Origin: Deltaproteobacteria bacterium
Lineage (GTDB): Bacteria; Desulfobacterota; Binatia; Binatales; Binataceae
Reading direction: 5' to 3'
NCBI GenBank assembly: GCA_021780585.1
Contig: JAJXYM010000125.1
Coordinates: 1 to 19,722, forward strand
Length of the DNA: 19,722 bases
The position numbers were made by a program, and so were the translations under genes. Of the stretch, positions 13,593 through 19,722 are shown piece after piece. Numbering within the stretch: position 1 is the first letter of the stretch; every line of letters starts with the position of its first letter. The notes beneath the pieces were generated by a model, which was not told where the DNA came from, made no database searches, and worked only from the letters and a program-made list of their open reading frames with translations.

Positions 13593-14261
13593 ATGTCCGA
13601 CGCGCGCGATCAGCAAGCGAAATTCAGGCGCCAGCAGCCGCTCCCGATTCGTTTCGTGCATTGGTGCAACGCCCTGTTCATCGTCCTGATGGCCGGCAGC
13701 GGTCTGCAAATTCTGACCGCCTATCCGTATCTCGGCCCGCGCGGCGCGCTCTACCGATGGTATCCGCTGCAGGGGGTCGCGCCGCCGTCATGGCTGACGG
13801 TCGGCGGATGGCTCGCCGGCGGACGCCACTGGCATTTCGCGATCGCGTGGTTCTTCGTGCTCAACGGCCTCGTCTATCTCGCGTATCTCTTCGCGAGCGG
13901 CGAATGGCGCCGGCGGACGTTCATCCCCGCGCGCGACGCGGCGCCGGCCGTCGCGCAATTTCTCTATTACGCGCGCCTGCGCAAGAGTCCGCCGCCGGCC
14001 GGGTTCTACAACGGCCTGCAGCGCCTCGCCTATTCCTCGATCATCATTATCGGCGTCGCGATGACGCTATCAGGACTCGCTATCTACAAGCCCGTGCAGC
14101 TCCATTTCCTGACGATGCTCTTCGGCGGGTATGATGGCGCGCGCGTCGTCCATCTGGCGGGACTCGCGCTAATCGCGCTCTTCGTCGCGACGCATCTCGT
14201 GCTGGTCGCGCTCCATCCGCGCGAAATCCTCGCGATGATCACGGGGGGCAAACGTGAATAG
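13593..14261 (+). CDS. b-type cytochrome membrane subunit (cytochrome b561/Ni-Fe hydrogenase b type)
   Basis: Product of 222 aa from ATG 13593, with GGGGAG (13577-13582) 10 bases upstream; the upstream open frame is antisense to the dehydrogenase. Four membrane segments are expected at about 22-43, 82-102, 147-167 and 186-207. Candidate heme histidines lie in or next to them: RFVHWCN (His23), RHWHFA (His79/His81), VVHLAG (His187) and VATHLVLV (His201). The R-F-V-H-W start is typical of hydrogenase/formate-dehydrogenase type b cytochromes, which pass electrons between the quinone pool and a periplasmic partner. The next gene overlaps it by 8 bases and encodes an exported molybdoenzyme, its likely partner. 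The length and four-helix plan differ from the six-helix MsrQ (YedZ). Confidence 0.88.
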   Translation: MSDARDQQAKFRRQQPLPIRFVHWCNALFIVLMAGSGLQILTAYPYLGPRGALYRWYPLQGVAPPSWLTVGGWLAGGRHWHFAIAWFFVLNGLVYLAYLFASGEWRRRTFIPARDAAPAVAQFLYYARLRKSPPPAGFYNGLQRLAYSSIIIIGVAMTLSGLAIYKPVQLHFLTMLFGGYDGARVVHLAGLALIALFVATHLVLVALHPREILAMITGGKRE

Positions 14262-14946
14262 CCGCATCTCGCGCCGCCGTTTCGTCGCCGGCGCCGCCGC
14301 CGCGTCATTCCTCGCCGGATGCGACAGTTATCCGGTGAAGACGTTCCTCCTCGCGATGAAAGACTGGAACGCCGGATGCGAGGCCGCGCTCTTCTCGCCC
14401 GCCCGGACCGCGCCCGAATTGCCCGAATCCGCGACCACGCCCGAAGCCGCGTTCCCCGAATATTTCATCTCCGACGACGCGCCCGACGTTCCGCCCAACT
14501 GGTTCCTGACCGTCGGCGGATTGGTCGAACGTCCCGGCCGGTTCACGCTCGCCGAGTTGCGGGCGATGACGCAAACCTCGATGCGCGTGCGGCATCATTG
14601 CGTCGAAGGATGGTCGGCCGTCGCCTCATGGCAGGGCGTGCGCGTCAGCGAAATCGCCCGGGCCGCCGGACTCAAGCCGGGCGTGCGCCACGTCGAATTC
14701 CGTTCGTTCGATTCCGGCTACTGGTCGTCATGGGACCTGCCCAGCGCGACCCATCCGCAGACCCTGCTCGCGTGGGGCATGAACGGCCATCCGCTGACCA
14801 CCGGCCACGGCGCGCCGCTGCGAGTCTACTCAGCGGTTAAACTTGGCTACAAAATGTGCAAGTACCTGACCGAGGTCAATTTCCTTGCGGAAAACACCGG
14901 CGGCTACTGGGAAAATCAGGGTTACGACTGGTTTGGCGGCGTCTGA
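14254..14946 (+). CDS. Tat-exported molybdopterin oxidoreductase, sulfite oxidase/MsrP-like lipoprotein
   Basis: Product of 230 aa from GTG 14254, overlapping the cytochrome gene by 8 bases, with GGGGGG just upstream. The N-terminus carries a twin-arginine motif S-R-R-R-F-V (6-11), a short hydrophobic stretch and a lipobox L-A-G-C (20-23). It should therefore be folded with cofactor, exported by Tat and lipidated on Cys23. Asp24 follows the cysteine, the inner-membrane retention residue in enterobacteria. The molybdopterin domain covers about 60-230, with FLTVGGLVERPGRFTLAEL (84-102), the molybdenum-ligand block HHCVEGWS (Cys116), WQGVRVSEI (126-134), TTGHGAPLR (182-190) and GYKMCKYL (198-205). 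The fold matches the oxidoreductase molybdopterin-binding family. The substrate (sulfite, sulfoxide or other) is unknown. Electrons probably exchange with the upstream cytochrome b. Confidence 0.9.
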   Translation: MNSRISRRRFVAGAAAASFLAGCDSYPVKTFLLAMKDWNAGCEAALFSPARTAPELPESATTPEAAFPEYFISDDAPDVPPNWFLTVGGLVERPGRFTLAELRAMTQTSMRVRHHCVEGWSAVASWQGVRVSEIARAAGLKPGVRHVEFRSFDSGYWSSWDLPSATHPQTLLAWGMNGHPLTTGHGAPLRVYSAVKLGYKMCKYLTEVNFLAENTGGYWENQGYDWFGGV

Positions 14947-14980
14947 CGCCGCGCCCCGTCGTAGCGAGCGACGCTCGGCC

Positions 14981-15077
14981 AGGGATTCTTCGCCCGCGGC
15001 TCGGAATGACAACCACGATCCTGGACCGGGTTATTCCATGTCTCAGTTTGTCATTCTGAGCGAAGCGAAGAATCCCT
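14981..15077. repeat. inverted-repeat element with ATTCTTCGC / GCGAAGAAT arms
   Basis: The left arm (14981-15012, AGGGATTCTTCGC...GGAATGACAA) and the right arm (15048-15077, TTGTCATTCTGAGCGAAGC...AATCCCT) are near-perfect inverted copies. They differ by a few bases and a two-base insertion in the left arm, and are separated by about 35 bases. The right-arm wording is a well-known dispersed intergenic repeat type in metagenomic and environmental genomes. It lies in the 185-base gap between the convergent molybdoenzyme and second acyl-CoA dehydrogenase genes. It encodes nothing and could act as a bidirectional hairpin terminator. A smaller hairpin CGAGCG-A-CGCTCG lies just before it (about 14965-14977). 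Confidence 0.8.
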
Positions 15078-15131
15078 ATCCGCCAAATGTTATTCGACGA
15101 CTCACTTTTGATGCGCCAGCCGAGCCGCCGC

Positions 15132-16331
15132 TCAGCCCTTGGGCAATCCCAGCACCCGCTCGCCGATAATATTGTGCTGGATTTCGCTGGTCCCGCCCGC
15201 GATCGTCAGCGCCCGCGCCGACAGCATCCGCAGCGACCAGCGCCCGCCGTCCGGCGCCATGTCGGCGCCATATTCCAACTGGCTATACGGTCCCAGCAGC
15301 TCCATCCCGAACTTCGCCATCCGGATATTCAGATCGCTGGCGACCAGCTTGCCGGCCGAGCCCTCCGGCCCCGGCGGCAGTCCCTTGAGCCGGCGCGTCA
15401 ACTGCCGCAGGTTGCTGTAGCGCAGCGCGTGGGCCTCGCAGGCGAAACCCGCGATCCGCTGGCGCACTGTGCCGTCGTCCCATGCGGTCCCGCCGCCGCG
15501 CTTGAGCGATTGCGCCAGCCGCGCCAGTTGCCGCACTGGACTCATCATGTCGCGCGCCGTCGCGATCGAGCTGCGCTCGAACATCAGGGTGGTCACCGCG
15601 ACCTGCCATCCCTGATTCTTCTCGCCGACGAGATTTTTCTTCGGCACGCGCACGTCCTCGAAGAACACCTCGTTGAAGCCCTTGCCGCCCGTGATCTGCA
15701 CCAGCGGACGCACGGTCACGCCCGGACTATGCATATCCACCAGCAGATAGCTGATTCCCTTATGCTTGGGCGCGTCGGGATCGGTGCGCACCAGCAGGAT
15801 GCACCAGTCGGCGCGGTCCGCGCCCGAGGTCCAGACCTTCTGCCCGCTGACGATGAAGTCGTCGCCTTCCTCGACCGCGCGCGTCCGGAGCGACGCCACG
15901 TCCGATCCAGCGCCCGGCTCCGAATAGCCCTGACACCAGATTTCATCCGCCGAAAGAATCTTCGGCACGTAACGTTTCTTCTGCTCTTCGGTGCCCCAAT
16001 GAATCAGCGTCGGACCGACCAGCATGATGCCGAGTCCGTTGACGATTCCCGGCGCGTGCGCCCGCACCAGCTCCTCGTTGTACACGACCATCTGCTCGAG
16101 CGTCGCGCCGCGCCCGCCGTATTCCCTGGGCCAGTGCACGCCGACCCATCCGGCGGCGTTGAGCTTGCGATGCCACGCGAGGCTGAATTGCCAGTCGGCT
16201 TCGTCGGTGCGCACGAAGTCGCTGCCCAGCTCGTCTTCGGCCGCGGCGCGCCGTTGCGGCATATTCGCGGCGAGCCACGCGCGAAATTCCGCCCGGAACG
16301 CCTCCGCCTCCGCACTGTACGTGAAATCCAT
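15132..16331 (-). CDS. acyl-CoA dehydrogenase (second paralogue)
   Basis: Product of 399 aa. Start ATG at 16331 (MDFTYSAEAEAFRAEFRAWL), with GGGAG about 8-10 bases upstream on the coding strand; the frame is open further upstream without protein-like sequence. It is an FAD acyl-CoA dehydrogenase closely related to the one at 12195-13379. Long identical blocks are shared, such as IWCQGYSEPG, DPDAPKHKGI and YLLVDMHSPG. Main differences: one extra residue in the N-terminal region, a different segment at 26-50, and a four-residue insertion just after the LMFER block (Ser254-Thr258 region), near the putative catalytic Glu252. The EGT glutamate is again absent (A-G-G-T-S). It ends GTSEIQHNIIGERVLGLPKG like its paralogue. 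Acyl substrate unknown; the insertion suggests a different substrate. Confidence 0.93.
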   Translation of the reverse strand: MDFTYSAEAEAFRAEFRAWLAANMPQRRAAAEDELGSDFVRTDEADWQFSLAWHRKLNAAGWVGVHWPREYGGRGATLEQMVVYNEELVRAHAPGIVNGLGIMLVGPTLIHWGTEEQKKRYVPKILSADEIWCQGYSEPGAGSDVASLRTRAVEEGDDFIVSGQKVWTSGADRADWCILLVRTDPDAPKHKGISYLLVDMHSPGVTVRPLVQITGGKGFNEVFFEDVRVPKKNLVGEKNQGWQVAVTTLMFERSSIATARDMMSPVRQLARLAQSLKRGGGTAWDDGTVRQRIAGFACEAHALRYSNLRQLTRRLKGLPPGPEGSAGKLVASDLNIRMAKFGMELLGPYSQLEYGADMAPDGGRWSLRMLSARALTIAGGTSEIQHNIIGERVLGLPKG

Positions 16332-16415
16332 CCGTTTCTCCCGCTCCCGGCTGCCGGCCCGCTCCGTGCGATCCGCGCGCGCGACCGCGCGATCCGGCGC
16401 CACGAATTTTTCCGG

Positions 16416-16424
16416 ATTGTAGCA
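16416..16424 (-). promoter_or_regulatory. candidate extended -10 promoter for the second acyl-CoA dehydrogenase
   Basis: Read on the minus strand this is TGCTACAAT, with hexamer TACAAT one base off consensus and a TG extension. It lies 85 bases upstream of the ATG at 16331. The -35 region is poor, as expected if the extended -10 compensates. The neighbouring AT-rich patch (around 16404-16412) is the least GC-rich part of the gap. Confidence 0.45.
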
Positions 16425-16524
16425 CGGTGAAACCGTTGCGCCACGGTTAAAATCGCCGTCGTCCGCGCCGCTGGAATTCGCACTTGACCGCGCGTCCGGG
16501 TATGCGAAAATCGCCGCATCCACG

Positions 16525-16809
16525 ATGCGCTTCGAGATCGACATACCGGCCGGGATTTTCGACGACCAGTTCCGCGCGGACGATTTCACCGCGCGCGTGA
16601 CGGAGTTCGCCGTGCTCGAACTGATCCGCGCCCGCCGCCTGCACGAGCACGAGGCCGCGCGCATCCTCGGCCTCGAACGCTGGGAGCTGGTCGCGCTGAT
16701 GGAGCGCGCCGGAATCGTTCCCACCGAAAAGCAATTCGATCGAATCAGGGGCGAGCTCGGCCGTCTGGTCGCCGCGCGCGCGGCCCGCCCGTCCCGCCCG
16801 GAGAAGTGA
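16525..16809 (+). CDS. UPF0175-like small helix-turn-helix protein (orphan antitoxin-like)
   Basis: Product of 94 aa, ATG 16525. The middle and second half carry the UPF0175 pattern: a helix ending VLELIRARRLHEHEAARILGLERWELVALMERAGI (about 30-64), where A-A-R-I-L-G-L-x-R-W-E is the hallmark segment. The fold is predicted to be a small DNA-binding helix-turn-helix. UPF0175 members are often found beside PIN-domain (DUF3368) toxins, but no toxin gene is adjacent. The stop is 3 bases before the gloA start, so the two are probably co-transcribed. An AT-rich TTAAAAT (16447-16453) in the 193-base divergent gap is a weak promoter candidate. The function is inferred from the motif only. Confidence 0.7.
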   Translation: MRFEIDIPAGIFDDQFRADDFTARVTEFAVLELIRARRLHEHEAARILGLERWELVALMERAGIVPTEKQFDRIRGELGRLVAARAARPSRPEK

Positions 16810-16812
16810 GCC

Positions 16813-17214
16813 ATGATCCGCCTGTTGCATACGATGATTCGCGTCAACAATCTTGACGACTCGCTCAAATTCTATTGCGACGCGCTCGGCATGAAGCTGT
16901 TGCGCAAGCACGATTATCCCAACGGCCGCTTCACGCTCGCCTTCGTCGGTTATGGCGACGAACGCGATCAGGCGGTGGTCGAGCTGACCCACAACTGGGA
17001 TACCTCGAGTTACGAAATCGGCACGGCGTTCGGCCATCTCGCGGTCGGCGTCGACGATATTTACGCCACTTGCGAGGCGCTCAAGCGACGCGGCGTCAAG
17101 GTCGTGCGCGAACCGGGTCCGATGAAGTTTGGCGGTCCCGAAATCGCCTTTATCGAAGATCCCAACGGCTACAAAATCGAACTGATCCAGCAAGGAAAAT
17201 CCGCCGCGGCCTGA
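16813..17214 (+). CDS. gloA: glyoxalase I (lactoylglutathione lyase)
   Basis: Product of 133 aa, ATG 16813 with GGAG (16800-16803) upstream. It converts the hemithioacetal of methylglyoxal and glutathione to S-lactoylglutathione. The four metal ligands sit at the expected places: His6, Glu57, His75 and Glu123, offset by one from E. coli GloA. The N-terminus (LLHTMIRVNNLDDSLKFY), the RFTLAFVGYGDE region and the DPNGYKIELIQ end are typical. Spacing of the ligands suits the short, Ni/Co-type enzymes lacking the insertions of the human Zn form. It implies a glutathione-type thiol in the cell. A Zn alcohol dehydrogenase follows 64 bases downstream. A glyoxalase II candidate is the metallo-beta-lactamase protein at 2784. 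Confidence 0.93.
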   Translation: MIRLLHTMIRVNNLDDSLKFYCDALGMKLLRKHDYPNGRFTLAFVGYGDERDQAVVELTHNWDTSSYEIGTAFGHLAVGVDDIYATCEALKRRGVKVVREPGPMKFGGPEIAFIEDPNGYKIELIQQGKSAAA

Positions 17215-17278
17215 ATCCGCGGCGCAGGTCCGGCGCCGCCGCGTCCCCAGGCGCGCCGCCGGCGGAAAGGAATTCACG

Positions 17279-18295
17279 ATGAAAGTCGCGGTCTACAAAC
17301 GGCCCAACGAAATGGCCGTGATCGACGCGCCTCAGCCCCATGCCCAGGCCGGCGAAGTCGTCCTCAAGGTCCACGCCTGCGGTATCTGCGGCTCCGACCT
17401 CCACGCCGTCCAGTACGGCTTCGGGATGCCGCCTGACACGATCATGGGCCACGAGTTCTGCGGCGAAATCCATGAAATCGGCGCCGGCGTGAGCGGCTTC
17501 AAACTCGGCGATCGGGTCTCGGCGCTGCCCTTCAATTCGTGCGGCGAATGCGACCGCTGCAAAAGCGGCATGGAGATTCATTGCCAAAAGTTGCAGGGCC
17601 TCGGCCTCGGCCAGTTGCCGGGCGCCTATGCGGAATACGTCGCGTGCGGCGTCAAGAGCCTGTTCAAGCTGCCCGATAACGTTTCGTCGCGCGACGGCGC
17701 GATGGTCGAGCCGCTCTCCGTCGGACTGCACGCCGTCAAACGCTCCGCGATCGGCGCGGGCGATGTCGTCGTCGTGATGGGCGCGGGACCGATCGGCCTC
17801 GCCACGCTCACGTGGGCCAAGGGCAAGGGCGCCAAAGTCGTCGTCTCGGAAATCGCCGCCGGCCGCGCCGAACTCGCCCGCAAGCTCGGCGCCGACTTCG
17901 TCGTCAATCCGAAGGAAACAGACCCCGCCGCGCAGGTGCGCGAGATGATCGGCGAAAGTCCCGCCACCGTCTTCGAGTGTATCGGCGTCAAGGGCACGCT
18001 CGAAAACGCGATCGAGATGGTCCGGCCGCGCGGTCAGGTGGTCGTGGTCGGCGTCTGTATGGAGCCGGATCAGATCACGCCGCTGCGCTGCATTTTCAAG
18101 GAAGTCAGCGTCAACTTCGTGCTCGGCTACGATCCGCCGGACTTCGACGAGACGATCAAGGCGCTCGCCTCCGGCCGAATCAAGCCGCAGCCGATGGTCA
18201 CCGACGTGATCGGCGTCGATCAGGTGCCGGAGATGTTCGAGGCGCTGCGCAAGCCGGGCGGCCGCGCCAAAGTGATCGTCGAATTCCCGCACTGA
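17279..18295 (+). CDS. zinc-dependent alcohol dehydrogenase (MDR family)
   Basis: Product of 338 aa, ATG 17279, with GGAAAGGAA shortly upstream. It is a medium-chain dehydrogenase with both zinc sites. Catalytic zinc: Cys37 (CGICGSD), His58-Glu59 (GHEFCGEI) and Glu144 (MVEPLSVG). Structural zinc: Cys88, Cys91, Cys94 and Cys102. The Rossmann motif is GAGPIGLATL (168-177). An acidic residue at the end of the second strand (SEI, Glu191) favours NAD(H) over NADP(H). Relatives act on polyols, sorbitol/threonine-type substrates or other alcohols; the substrate is not assigned. It is downstream of gloA and may serve in aldehyde/ketone reduction. The C-terminus (GGRAKVIVEFPH) is complete. A convergent gene ends 50 bases beyond the stop, with no clear terminator in between. 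Confidence 0.92.
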   Translation: MKVAVYKRPNEMAVIDAPQPHAQAGEVVLKVHACGICGSDLHAVQYGFGMPPDTIMGHEFCGEIHEIGAGVSGFKLGDRVSALPFNSCGECDRCKSGMEIHCQKLQGLGLGQLPGAYAEYVACGVKSLFKLPDNVSSRDGAMVEPLSVGLHAVKRSAIGAGDVVVVMGAGPIGLATLTWAKGKGAKVVVSEIAAGRAELARKLGADFVVNPKETDPAAQVREMIGESPATVFECIGVKGTLENAIEMVRPRGQVVVVGVCMEPDQITPLRCIFKEVSVNFVLGYDPPDFDETIKALASGRIKPQPMVTDVIGVDQVPEMFEALRKPGGRAKVIVEFPH

Positions 18296-18345
18296 TCGCG
18301 GGCCGGCAGCGCTCGCGCCGCGCGCGTCCCCGCCCGATCGCAGCC

Positions 18346-19182
18346 TCACTTCAGCAGGAAATCCCGGAGGGCGGCGAGCGATTCCGGTTCGCTCAGCGTC
18401 GGGGCGTGGCCGACCCCCGGAATCTCCGCGACCCGCGTGCCGCGCAGCACCCTGCCCATCCGCGCCGCCGTCTCGGCCGACAGGATGTCGCTCTCGGCCC
18501 CGCGAATCACCAAAATCGGCGCCGCGATTCGCGCATACGGCACCCACAGATCCATCGGCCGCGCCGCGCTGCCGCTGCGCGGCATATTGCGCACCGCCGG
18601 ATCGATTTTCCAGATCAGCTTGCCGCGTCCGTCCGGCTTGACCGCCCAGCGCACGAATTCGACCAGCTCCGCTTGCGGCGTATCGCGCAGGAATGGATAG
18701 TTTTCGCGATAGTAAGCCGCGACTTCGTCGAGATCGTTGAATTCGTTCCGCGCCGTCGTGAAATAGTCAGTGATGCGCTTGAGGCCCGCCGGTTCGATCT
18801 CGGGTCCAATATCGTTCAATACCAACTTCTCGACCCGCTCCGGATAGCCGCCGGCGAAGATCATCGAGATGATGCCGCCCATCGAAGTGCCGATCAGCGT
18901 CACGCGGGTGACTCCGAGCGTGTTCAGCAGCGCGTCGAGGTCTTTGACGTAAACCGCCGGATTATATTCCGCCGCCGGTCCCCAGCCACTGTCGCCGCGC
19001 CCGCGCACGTCGATCGAAATCACGTGATAGCGGCTCGCCAGATGGGGCGCGAGGGCGTCGAAGTTGTGCGCATTGCCGCTCAGCCCGTGGATACACGCCA
19101 GCGCCGGCGCGCCGTGATTGCCGAAATCGAGATAATGCAGTTCGAGTCCGTTGGCCTGATAAAAAGCGCTCTTTGAGGACAA
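18346..19182 (-). CDS. alpha/beta-fold hydrolase
   Basis: Product of about 278 aa from TTG 19182 (SSKSAFYQANGLELHYLDFG). I prefer this start because GGGGGA lies 6 bases upstream and the length suits the family. An ATG at 19266, overlapping the regulator stop as ATGA, would add 28 Arg/Ala-rich residues without family resemblance. The fold is clear: oxyanion HGLSGNAHNFDAL (32-44), nucleophile elbow G-T-S-M-G-G with Ser100, acid Asp232 in GAESD and base His259 in GVGHAPTLSE. The strand-turn IDVRGRGDSGW (57-67) is typical of esterase/epoxide-hydrolase-like members. A cap region spans about 125-215. No signal peptide. Substrate unknown. It is probably co-transcribed with the Crp-type regulator upstream. 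Confidence 0.9.
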   Translation of the reverse strand: MSSKSAFYQANGLELHYLDFGNHGAPALACIHGLSGNAHNFDALAPHLASRYHVISIDVRGRGDSGWGPAAEYNPAVYVKDLDALLNTLGVTRVTLIGTSMGGIISMIFAGGYPERVEKLVLNDIGPEIEPAGLKRITDYFTTARNEFNDLDEVAAYYRENYPFLRDTPQAELVEFVRWAVKPDGRGKLIWKIDPAVRNMPRSGSAARPMDLWVPYARIAAPILVIRGAESDILSAETAARMGRVLRGTRVAEIPGVGHAPTLSEPESLAALRDFLLK

Positions 19183-19262
19183 AGTTTTTTCCCCCGGATG
19201 CGGCCGCGCCGCTCGATTCGCGTGGTCGGCGCGCGTCGACGCAATTCGCGCGGCGGCGTCGC

Positions 19263-19722
19263 TCATTCCATGGTCGGCGCTTCGATCAGCGCGCGCAACC
19301 GCTCCGGCGCGATAATCAGCCGCCGGCCGTCGCGGATAATGATCTGCTCCTCTTCGAACTCGTTGAGCTGCTCGGTCGTGCGCTGGCGCGACGCGCCCAC
19401 CAGCTCCGCCAGGTCCGCATGGGTCAGCTTGAGCGTCAACAGGGTGCCGCGCGCATCCTCGACGCCGAACTTCACCGCCAATTCCAGCAGCGCTCCCGCC
19501 AATCGCTCGCGCACCGTCAGCCCGACGAAATTGGTGTACCGCTGCAACATCATCCACCATCGCCCGACCGTTATTTCGAGCGTCCGGCTGAAGCGCTCCA
19601 GCGGCACTCCCAGCACCAGCCCGACGAACGTTTCGGGCCGCACCACGCCGATCGTGCAGTCGCTGAACGCGTCGCATCGAAACGGCCGCACCACCCGCGG
19701 CAGCAACGACGATACCCCGAAG
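19263..19722 (-). CDS. Crp/Fnr-family transcription regulator (5' end outside the window)
   Basis: The frame is open to the window edge on the minus strand, so the N-terminal part is missing; about 152 residues remain. They comprise the end of the cyclic-nucleotide-binding domain (RPFRCDAFSDCTIGVVRPETF), the long dimer helix and the C-terminal winged helix. In the last of these, KLTHADLAELVGASRQRTTEQLNEF is the helix-turn-helix, followed by the wing IIRDGRRLIIAPERLRAL. Whether the effector is cAMP, an iron-sulfur cluster or something else cannot be told, as the diagnostic N-terminus is absent. The visible part has two cysteines, but a cluster motif is not discernible. It is next to the alpha/beta hydrolase gene, which it may regulate. 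Confidence 0.88.
   Translation of the reverse strand, partial: FGVSSLLPRVVRPFRCDAFSDCTIGVVRPETFVGLVLGVPLERFSRTLEITVGRWWMMLQRYTNFVGLTVRERLAGALLELAVKFGVEDARGTLLTLKLTHADLAELVGASRQRTTEQLNEFEEEQIIIRDGRRLIIAPERLRALIEAPTME

Noticed and set aside
14941..15131. Possible CRISPR array or IS remnant in the repeat-bearing gap
   Set aside because: There are only two inverted arms, with no regular direct repeats, spacers, transposase gene or target-site duplication.
17150..18547. A 465-codon minus-strand frame opposite the alcohol dehydrogenase
   Set aside because: Antisense shadow of a gene with both zinc sites intact.

Overview
The window is high-GC DNA with densely packed bacterial genes and many GTG/TTG starts. 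Its gene content is acyl-CoA metabolism, a ferredoxin-type 2-oxoacid oxidoreductase, a Tat-exported molybdoenzyme and a Zn alcohol dehydrogenase. This suggests a Gram-negative, environmental, metabolically versatile bacterium, perhaps a deep-branching proteobacterium-like or Binatota/Desulfobacterota-like lineage. That placement is an inference from gene content only. There is no rRNA, tRNA, CRISPR array, phage gene, transposase or integrase.

Left part (1-8960, nearly all + strand). The tail of a truncated gene and its terminator come first. They are followed by a permuted papain-like (YiiX-type) hydrolase, an unrecognised 93-aa protein, and a tight run of rhodanese, PduO-type cobalamin adenosyltransferase and metallo-beta-lactamase-fold hydrolase. 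Next are NAD-dependent DNA ligase (ligA), an acylphosphatase overlapping the ligase stop, and korA-korB (two-subunit 2-oxoglutarate:ferredoxin oxidoreductase type), closed by a strong bidirectional terminator.

Middle (8960-12200). A minus-strand amidohydrolase diverges from a + strand acyl-CoA carboxylase unit. That unit has a carboxyltransferase with an unusual glycine-rich motif and a stand-alone 69-aa biotin carrier, but no biotin carboxylase.

Right part (12200-19722). Two paralogous acyl-CoA dehydrogenases on the minus strand flank a + strand pair: a b-type cytochrome membrane protein and a Tat lipoprotein with a sulfite-oxidase/MsrP-like molybdopterin domain. An inverted-repeat element lies behind the molybdoenzyme. 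Then come a UPF0175-like small protein, glyoxalase I (gloA) and a Zn-dependent alcohol dehydrogenase on the + strand. Last, on the minus strand, are an alpha/beta hydrolase and a Crp/Fnr-type regulator cut by the window edge.

The genes fit a lifestyle of degrading acyl-CoA-forming substrates, with electrons passing to flavoproteins, ferredoxin and quinones. I found no clear-cut new defence or mobile system. The most noteworthy items are the cytochrome b / Tat-lipoprotein molybdoenzyme module between duplicated acyl-CoA dehydrogenases, the split carboxylase, the rhodanese/ATR/MBL run, an apparent GC-skew change near 12-13 kb, and a recurrent promoter word.
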